A stretch of DNA of 64,000 nt. It comes from Hymenobacter terrenus (GTDB lineage: Bacteria; Bacteroidota; Bacteroidia; Cytophagales; Hymenobacteraceae). The translations under genes were made by a program, and so were the position numbers. Location of the stretch: contig NZ_LATM01000009.1 of assembly GCF_000972495.1 (NCBI RefSeq), forward strand, positions 62,001-126,000, written 5' to 3'. The notes under the pieces were generated by a model. That model was given only the letters and a program-made list of their open reading frames with translations. It had not been told where the DNA came from and searched no databases. The stretch's first letter is position 1. Each line of letters starts with the position of its first letter. Shown here piece by piece: positions 59,084 through 64,000 of this stretch.

Positions 59084-59617
59084 ATGCGAAAACTCACAAT
59101 GGCCGAGCTAAATCGGGTGGCAGTGGCGGACTTCAAAAGTACGCCCAAAAGCCCGGTGGTCTTGGTGCTCGACAACGTGCGCAGCCTGCACAACGTGGGA
59201 GCCGTGTTCCGCACCGCTGATGCCTTCGCCCTGGAAAAAATCTGGCTTTGTGGCATTACAGGCCGCCCACCGCACCGCGAAATTACCAAAACCGCCTTGG
59301 GCAGCGAAACCTCTGTGGCATGGGAGTATGCGCCGGAAACCGTGACGGCCATCTGGGCCCTGAAGCAGGCCGGTTACCAGCTGGTGGCGGTGGAGCAAAC
59401 GACGGGTAGTGTATTGTTGCCGCAGTTCCAGCCTAAACCAGGCCGGCCACTGGCGCTAGTCCTTGGCAATGAGGTTTTTGGGGTTGACGACGAAGTATTG
59501 GCCCTTTGCGACTTGGCGGTGGAAATTCCGCAATTCGGCACTAAACACTCATTGAACGTGGGAGTGGCAGCCGGCGTAGTGCTCTGGGATGCCTTGGTGA
59601 AGCTGCAAGTAGTTTAG
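59084..59617 (+). CDS. TrmH/SpoU-family RNA 2'-O-methyltransferase
   Basis: 177 residues forming just the SPOUT knot domain. Motif 1: VVLVLDNVRSLHNVGAVFRT (Asn/Arg about 31-42). Motif 2: RPLALVLGNEVFGVDDEVLA. Motif 3: VEIPQFGTKHSLNVGVAAGV with the SAM-binding loop. It methylates a ribose 2'-OH of a tRNA or rRNA; the target is unknown because the N-terminal RNA-binding domain of rRNA enzymes is absent. It is divergent from mutS with 156 bases between starts. Confidence 0.9.
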   Translation: MRKLTMAELNRVAVADFKSTPKSPVVLVLDNVRSLHNVGAVFRTADAFALEKIWLCGITGRPPHREITKTALGSETSVAWEYAPETVTAIWALKQAGYQLVAVEQTTGSVLLPQFQPKPGRPLALVLGNEVFGVDDEVLALCDLAVEIPQFGTKHSLNVGVAAGVVLWDALVKLQVV

Positions 59618-59860
59618 TCCCGGCATCACACTTTTTTCTGTTAATAACGTCAGACTTTAAAATGCTGCAATAGCCTATTGATAAAGTATGAAGCGCGTTC
59701 AAAGGGCCAAAAGAGCGGAATAATTAGGAGTGTCAGTGCCACTGCTGGGCAGCTATTAAAGGTACCTGTATATTAAATTTGATGGTGACCTGAAGTAATC
59801 ATGACTTCCCGTCACTGATGTCTTTCTGTATTTTTTAATCTGTATTTCTCCCCTTTAGCT

Positions 59861-62704
59861 ATGACATTTCCTTTTACCAAGCCTCGCGGTGAACTACTAC
59901 TGGCACTGGCATTTACCGCGCCAGCCGTTGCCCTGGCTCAGTCTGGCGCGCCTTCAGCGCAGGCGCTGGCTTATTTCTCAGCCCAAAGCCAGCGGCAAGG
60001 CCTGCGTGACGGCGACGCAGTTAACCCGTCGGTGACCAGCTCCTATTTTGACCAGAGCAATGGACTAACCCACACATACTTGCGTCAGCGCGTGAATGGC
60101 TTGGATATTTACGGCGCAGTAGGCGACGTGCACACCAATGCCAACGGCAAGCCCGTGCTTATGCATCAAAGCTTTGTGGCCGATGCAGCCCACCTGGCAC
60201 CAACCCCTACGCCTACTCTCTCGCCCGAGCAAGCGGTATCCGCCGCCGCCGCCGGTCTCAAGCTGCCCCGTCCCGTGGGCTTAACCAAGGTGCGCGAAGC
60301 CCGCCCGGCCGATGGCCTGCTATTCAACAATGGAGGCATTTCCGAGTACGATATTCCGGTGCGGCTTATGTACCTGCCTATCGGGGGCAAGCTCCGGCTC
60401 GTGTGGAATGTGACCATCGCGCAGCTCGACCACCAGCATCACTGGACAGCCTGCGTGGACGCACAAACTGGTCAGCTGCTCGATAAGGCTGATTACGTGG
60501 TGAGCGAGGAGACGTCGTTTCAGCAGCAGAGCCAACGGACTATTGGCAGCAAGACCGTTCTGGCCAAGGCAACTACGCAGGCAACCAGCAATCGCAGCAC
60601 TGCCAATGCCAACAGCGTGACAGTTTGGCCCATGCCACTGGAGGCCCCCTCATTTGGCGCCCGCGTTTCGGTGCCTTTTAGCAGCATCAATACCACGTAC
60701 TCGCCCTTTGGCTGGCAAGTGAACGACCCACGGGCTCCGGCGGGCACCTTTCCGGACAGCTACAGCCGCGCCGGCTCCACGCCAGCCGTGTACCTGACTC
60801 GTGGCAACAACGTGGCCGCCTACGACGACAGCCCCACCATCGTGAGCGGCAGCGGGAATCTGGCGTCTGACACGAACTCTCCCAGCGGGGGCCCCACACT
60901 GGACTTTGATTTTCCCTTTGTATCAAACCAGGCCACCTCGCCTCAAGACAATGCGCCCGCCGCCATCACGAACCTGTTCTACTGGAACAACATACTTCAT
61001 GACGTGATGATGAGCAAGGGCTTTGATGAAGCCTCTGGCAACTTTCAATTCTTAAATACGAGCACTCAAGGGCGGGGCAACGACTTTGTGCGGGCCGAAG
61101 CGCAGGATGGCAGTGGCCGTGATAACGCGAACTTCTCAACTCCGCCCGATGGTATCAATGGCCGCATGCAAATGTACCTGTTCGGCAACAAGGGTTTGGT
61201 CACTATCTCTGCCCCAAGTAGCTTGGCTGGTAACTACACTGTGCAACCCGCTTCCTGGGGCCGGAAACTAACCCTACAGCCCCGGTGCGGCAACGTAGTA
61301 GCCGTGAACGACGGCGTCTCGGGCAATGGTGGCCTGCACGGCTGCGCTACCCCGTATGCCAACGCGGCAGACGTGAATGGCAACATTGCCCTGATTATGC
61401 GCGGCGGCTGCGCACAGCTCACCGGCACCGGGCGCACCAACAACTCGTTTAATGCTAAAGTGCGCCGGGCCCAGGAGAACGGAGCTATCATGGCCATCAT
61501 CATCGATTCGGCGGCCACTAGCACCAGAATCATGAGCATGGGGGGCACTGACACTATAGGCATTCGCATTCCCTCCGTCTTCATGAGCGGGGTCGACGGC
61601 GCTCGCCTCCAGCAGGCGTTACAGGCTGGCATCACCGTAACGGGCTGCGCCGTTGTTGGCCAGGACATCGACGGCGCATTGGACAATGGCATCGTGGCGC
61701 ACGAATTTGGCCATGGCATTAGCAACCGCCTCACTGGCGGCCCCAACAATTCCAACTGCGTGACGCAGACATACCGGCCAACCGGCGCAACCACTAACTC
61801 AGCTTCACAGTGCATGGGCGAAGGCTGGAGCGACTTTTTCGCCTTATGGGTAACCACCCGTCCCGGCGACGTGGGCCGTACGCCTCGCGGCATAGGTACT
61901 TATGCATCTGCCCAACTCCCTACGGAATCGGGAATCCGTCTCAAGCGCTACAGTGATGATATAACGATGAACAACTATACCTATTCCATTATTGGAACGC
62001 CGGCCTACAACGCAACCCATAACGTGGGCGAAGTATGGGCTACCGCGTTGTGGGACTTGAACTGGCAGTTTATTTATCGCTACGGCTACAATCCAGACTT
62101 TCTCGCTGCCTCCGGTGGCAACAACCAGTTCCTGAAGCTGGTGCTGGATGGCTGCAAGCTCCAAGTCTGCAACCCGGGCTTTCTTGACGGCCGCGATGCT
62201 ATTCTGCGCGCCGATACGCTGTTGAACGGCGCTGCCCACTCTGCCCTCATCTGGACCATGTTTGCCCGCCGTGGCATGGGCTATAGCGCCGCGCAAGGCA
62301 CCCGGGCAGTGGTAACAGGCTACCCCAATGGCCTCCCCAGCCTCAATGGCATCACGGAAGCCTTCGACATACCGCCGGGAGTTCGCCCAGCCACCATACT
62401 GAACCCGGCCGTAATGCCGCTGGGTACCCAGAGCGCCAATGCTATCAATAGCAGCTTGGTGGAGGCTTATCCCAACCCCGCCCAGAACGTGCTTACTATC
62501 CAGTCGCCGCTGACCAGCAAATCGGCCGTTACCGTAAGTTTAGTAAACCTCATCGGCCAAGTGGTAAGTAAGGCAACCGCAGCCGCCACCGAGCTACAGC
62601 GTGGCGTTGCCATGAACACCAGTTCGCTTGCTGAAGGCCTGTACATTGTACGCGTGAAGACCAGCGAAGGCCTGTTCACCACCAAAGTACAAGTGAAGCA
62701 CTAA
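59861..62704 (+). CDS. M36-family (fungalysin) metalloprotease with PA domain and T9SS tail
   Basis: 947 residues. Signal peptide ending VALAQSG. An FTP/propeptide region spans about 45-210 (SSYFDQSNGLTHTYLRQRVN, LRLVWNVTIAQLDHQHHWTA). The catalytic M36 domain has zinc site HEFGHGISNRL (His614, His618) and the downstream Glu in MGEGWSDFFALW (about 653). A PA-like domain is inserted at about 445-600 (GNIALIMRGGCAQLTGTGRT, IMAIIIDSAATS, IRIPSVFMSGVDG). The C-terminal type A sorting domain opens VEAYPNPAQNVLTIQSPLTS. It is probably secreted by T9SS and activated by propeptide removal, for extracellular protein breakdown. Confidence 0.94.
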   Translation: MTFPFTKPRGELLLALAFTAPAVALAQSGAPSAQALAYFSAQSQRQGLRDGDAVNPSVTSSYFDQSNGLTHTYLRQRVNGLDIYGAVGDVHTNANGKPVLMHQSFVADAAHLAPTPTPTLSPEQAVSAAAAGLKLPRPVGLTKVREARPADGLLFNNGGISEYDIPVRLMYLPIGGKLRLVWNVTIAQLDHQHHWTACVDAQTGQLLDKADYVVSEETSFQQQSQRTIGSKTVLAKATTQATSNRSTANANSVTVWPMPLEAPSFGARVSVPFSSINTTYSPFGWQVNDPRAPAGTFPDSYSRAGSTPAVYLTRGNNVAAYDDSPTIVSGSGNLASDTNSPSGGPTLDFDFPFVSNQATSPQDNAPAAITNLFYWNNILHDVMMSKGFDEASGNFQFLNTSTQGRGNDFVRAEAQDGSGRDNANFSTPPDGINGRMQMYLFGNKGLVTISAPSSLAGNYTVQPASWGRKLTLQPRCGNVVAVNDGVSGNGGLHGCATPYANAADVNGNIALIMRGGCAQLTGTGRTNNSFNAKVRRAQENGAIMAIIIDSAATSTRIMSMGGTDTIGIRIPSVFMSGVDGARLQQALQAGITVTGCAVVGQDIDGALDNGIVAHEFGHGISNRLTGGPNNSNCVTQTYRPTGATTNSASQCMGEGWSDFFALWVTTRPGDVGRTPRGIGTYASAQLPTESGIRLKRYSDDITMNNYTYSIIGTPAYNATHNVGEVWATALWDLNWQFIYRYGYNPDFLAASGGNNQFLKLVLDGCKLQVCNPGFLDGRDAILRADTLLNGAAHSALIWTMFARRGMGYSAAQGTRAVVTGYPNGLPSLNGITEAFDIPPGVRPATILNPAVMPLGTQSANAINSSLVEAYPNPAQNVLTIQSPLTSKSAVTVSLVNLIGQVVSKATAAATELQRGVAMNTSSLAEGLYIVRVKTSEGLFTTKVQVKH

Positions 62705-62731
62705 GCCAAAATCCGCCTCGGGCGGTTTATC

Positions 62732-62769
62732 AAAAGGGGGCCTGGCGGTTACGCCAGGCCCCCTTTTTT
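62732..62769 (+). terminator. Terminator of the M36 protease gene
   Basis: AAAAGGGGGCCTGGCG/CGCCAGGCCCCCTTTT with GTTA loop and T run, 28 bases after the stop. A second small hairpin CCGCC-TCG-GGCGG stands at 62713-62725. Confidence 0.92.
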
Positions 62770-62809
62770 AATACACTGGCCCTAACTACCATCTAATTTT
62801 ATCTCTTCC

Positions 62810-63241
62810 ATGCTCCCTGATTCCAACTCTCACATTATCAATCAAAACCACGACGCGGCTCTCTTAGCCCTGCGCCCCATGGTGCCCGCCGACCCCGCCG
62901 ATTCCGGTGCGGCTGCCACCGTTGGCGCATTTCTACACGCCACGTTGCGCCCAGTGCTCAAACAGCAAAATGCTTTGTTACTGGCCGTGGTAGCAGACTT
63001 TGTGCTCGACCACCATATTCCGCTGGCCAAAGCCAACGCAAGTGACCAGCAGCGCCTACTTGCCGAATTGCTGGGCCGCAATACCAAACTGCGCTACACG
63101 GTAGTGGGCCTGATAACCGGCTTATTCACTACCGAGGAATATGCTTTCTACCGCCAGCACCGCTCGGAAATAAATCGCCGCGTGCTGGAGCTAGCCCAGC
63201 GCCGGGTACTCGACCAAGTAGCGGCAGTGCTAGCATTGTAG
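62810..63241 (+). CDS. Hypothetical alpha-helical protein
   Basis: 143 residues, no signal peptide or membrane helix. It is helix-rich throughout: GAFLHATLRPVLKQQNALLL, VVADFVLDHHIPLAKANASD, LLAELLGRNTKLRYTVVGLI, and the basic end EINRRVLELAQRRVLDQVAA. I do not recognise a family. It stands alone between two terminators, with an ATG 41 bases past the upstream one. Conservation and function are unknown. Confidence 0.75.
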   Translation: MLPDSNSHIINQNHDAALLALRPMVPADPADSGAAATVGAFLHATLRPVLKQQNALLLAVVADFVLDHHIPLAKANASDQQRLLAELLGRNTKLRYTVVGLITGLFTTEEYAFYRQHRSEINRRVLELAQRRVLDQVAAVLAL

Positions 63242-63261
63242 CACGACCGTGAATTGCAAAC

Positions 63262-63295
63262 AAAAAGGCCCGTACACTTAAGTCCGGGCCTTTTG
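63262..63295. terminator. Terminator between the hypothetical gene and terC
   Basis: AAAAAGGCCCG/CGGGCCTTTTG with a 12-base loop. It serves the convergent genes ending at 63241 and 63323. Confidence 0.85.
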
Positions 63296-63322
63296 GGTAT
63301 CCGCCAATCTCATTAGCCAACG

Positions 63323-64000
63323 CTAATCATACTGCGAATCGCGCAGTTGCACTGGTTTGGATTTCGACTTCTTACGCAGGCGAAGGTTCAATAGCTCCAC
63401 GGTCAGGGAGAAGGCCATGGCGAAGTAGAGATACCCTTTTTCTATTTCCTTATGGGCCGCTTCCATCACCAGCATGAAGCCAATCATGATGAGGAAGGAT
63501 AGCGCCAGCATTTTAATGGTGGGGTTATTATTCACAAAGTTTGCCACCACTCCGCTGAATGCTAGCATGATGCCCATGGCAAAAATCACGGCTGCAATCA
63601 TCACCAGTACGTTATCGACCAAGCCCACGGCTGTCAGAATAGAGTCGAAGCTGAACACTATGTCGATAACAATAATTTGCAGGATTACGCTCATCATCGT
63701 GGCATTGCCACCCTTGAGGCCCGCGTCCTCTTCTTCTCCTTGCAGCTTGGTATGAATCTCGGTGGTGCTTTTGTACATCAAAAACAAGCCTCCGGCCAAC
63801 AGGATGAGGTCGCGGCCAGTCACCCCAAATGGCTGGTCCAGCCATGGAAAGTCGGGCAAGTTGAATAAGGGCGCCCGCAGGCTCACAATCCAGGAAATGC
63901 TCAGCAGCAGGCCAACCCGAAACACAAGCGCCAGTAGCAGGCCAATAGTCCGCCCGCGGGCCTGCGACTCCTTAGCCAGCCTGTTGACAATGATGGAGAT
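63323..64000 (-). CDS. TerC family integral membrane protein (5' end outside window)
   Basis: 225 codons to the window edge, still open; the upstream part reads ISIIVNRLAKESQARGRTIG, which is TerC sequence, so the GTG at 63925 is not the start. Membrane helices include IGLLLALVFRVGLLLSISW, DLILLAGGLFLMYK, ATMMSVILQIIVIDIVFSFD, VLVMIAAVIFAMGIMLAFSG and LALSFLIMIGFMLVMEAAH. The conserved VIDIVFSFDSILTAVGL carries the acidic residues of the family. TerC proteins are linked to tellurite resistance and to manganese or calcium export. Which ion applies here cannot be read. Confidence 0.92.
   Translation of the reverse strand: MSIIVNRLAKESQARGRTIGLLLALVFRVGLLLSISWIVSLRAPLFNLPDFPWLDQPFGVTGRDLILLAGGLFLMYKSTTEIHTKLQGEEEDAGLKGGNATMMSVILQIIVIDIVFSFDSILTAVGLVDNVLVMIAAVIFAMGIMLAFSGVVANFVNNNPTIKMLALSFLIMIGFMLVMEAAHKEIEKGYLYFAMAFSLTVELLNLRLRKKSKSKPVQLRDSQYD

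Noticed and set aside
1..64000. CRISPR array, prophage, complete insertion sequence or toxin-antitoxin pair
   Set aside because: No regularly spaced repeats, transposase, integrase, phage structural gene or typical small gene pair was seen. The HNH gene is the only mobile-type gene, and it stands alone.

Overview
The window looks like a chromosomal piece of a Bacteroidota bacterium of the Cytophagales/Hymenobacteraceae type, most likely Hymenobacter or a close relative. The grounds are: proteins ending in type IX secretion (T9SS) sorting domains; two PorG-like proteins beside bamA; an exosortase X (XrtX) pair; TAnnTTTG-type -7 promoter boxes with no Shine-Dalgarno pattern; and moderately high GC. 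No ribosomal RNA, CRISPR array, complete IS element or prophage is visible. Everything was read by eye, so family names rest on recognised motifs and not on database searches.

Layout. 1-1326: cut-off fibronectin-III/T9SS protein. 1551-9789: fatty-acid catabolism block (acyl-CoA dehydrogenase, thiolase, HCDH/crotonase fusion, MarR regulator, long-chain acyl-CoA ligase), with a repeated TTAGGC-type dyad in front of the dehydrogenase and the regulator. 9987-12209: arginase-fold protein that has lost metal ligands, cytochrome b5-like protein, murQ. 12369-14919: GNAT, frameshifted LysR gene, hypothetical protein, small lipoprotein. 15095-25465: housekeeping genes (der, era, FMN reductase, hemH, PRC-barrel, DUF2383-like, cysteine desulfurase, glmM, mazG). 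25736-32685: ExbB-ExbD-ExbD-TonB, followed after a gap by a small membrane protein, a PstS-like lipoprotein and a TPR protein.

32774-46547 is a long minus-strand series for envelope biogenesis and metabolism: yqeY, cvpA, pabA/trpG-like, alpha/beta hydrolase, CBS protein, a short Omp85-like barrel, nadK, two PorG-like proteins, uppS, bamA, two OmpH/Skp chaperones and rluD. These genes fit together as undecaprenyl carrier synthesis, outer-membrane protein assembly with periplasmic chaperones, and T9SS. 46758-48602 holds pdxJ and selU.

48660-52460 is the most unusual stretch. Two tandem copies of a T9SS-protein transcription unit lie side by side. The second (50447-52381) is intact. The first keeps its upstream region, signal-peptide start, C-terminal sorting tail and terminator, but its middle has been replaced by an AT-richer lipoprotein gene. 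The intact copy ends in a perfect 65-nt palindrome.

52688-64000: MoxR ATPase, XrtX with its associated membrane protein, tRNA-Leu and tRNA-Gly with a frameshifted HNH endonuclease gene between them, mutS divergent from a TrmH-type methyltransferase with the same 17-bp dyad before each gene, a large M36 metalloprotease with a T9SS tail, a hypothetical gene, and a TerC gene cut by the window end.
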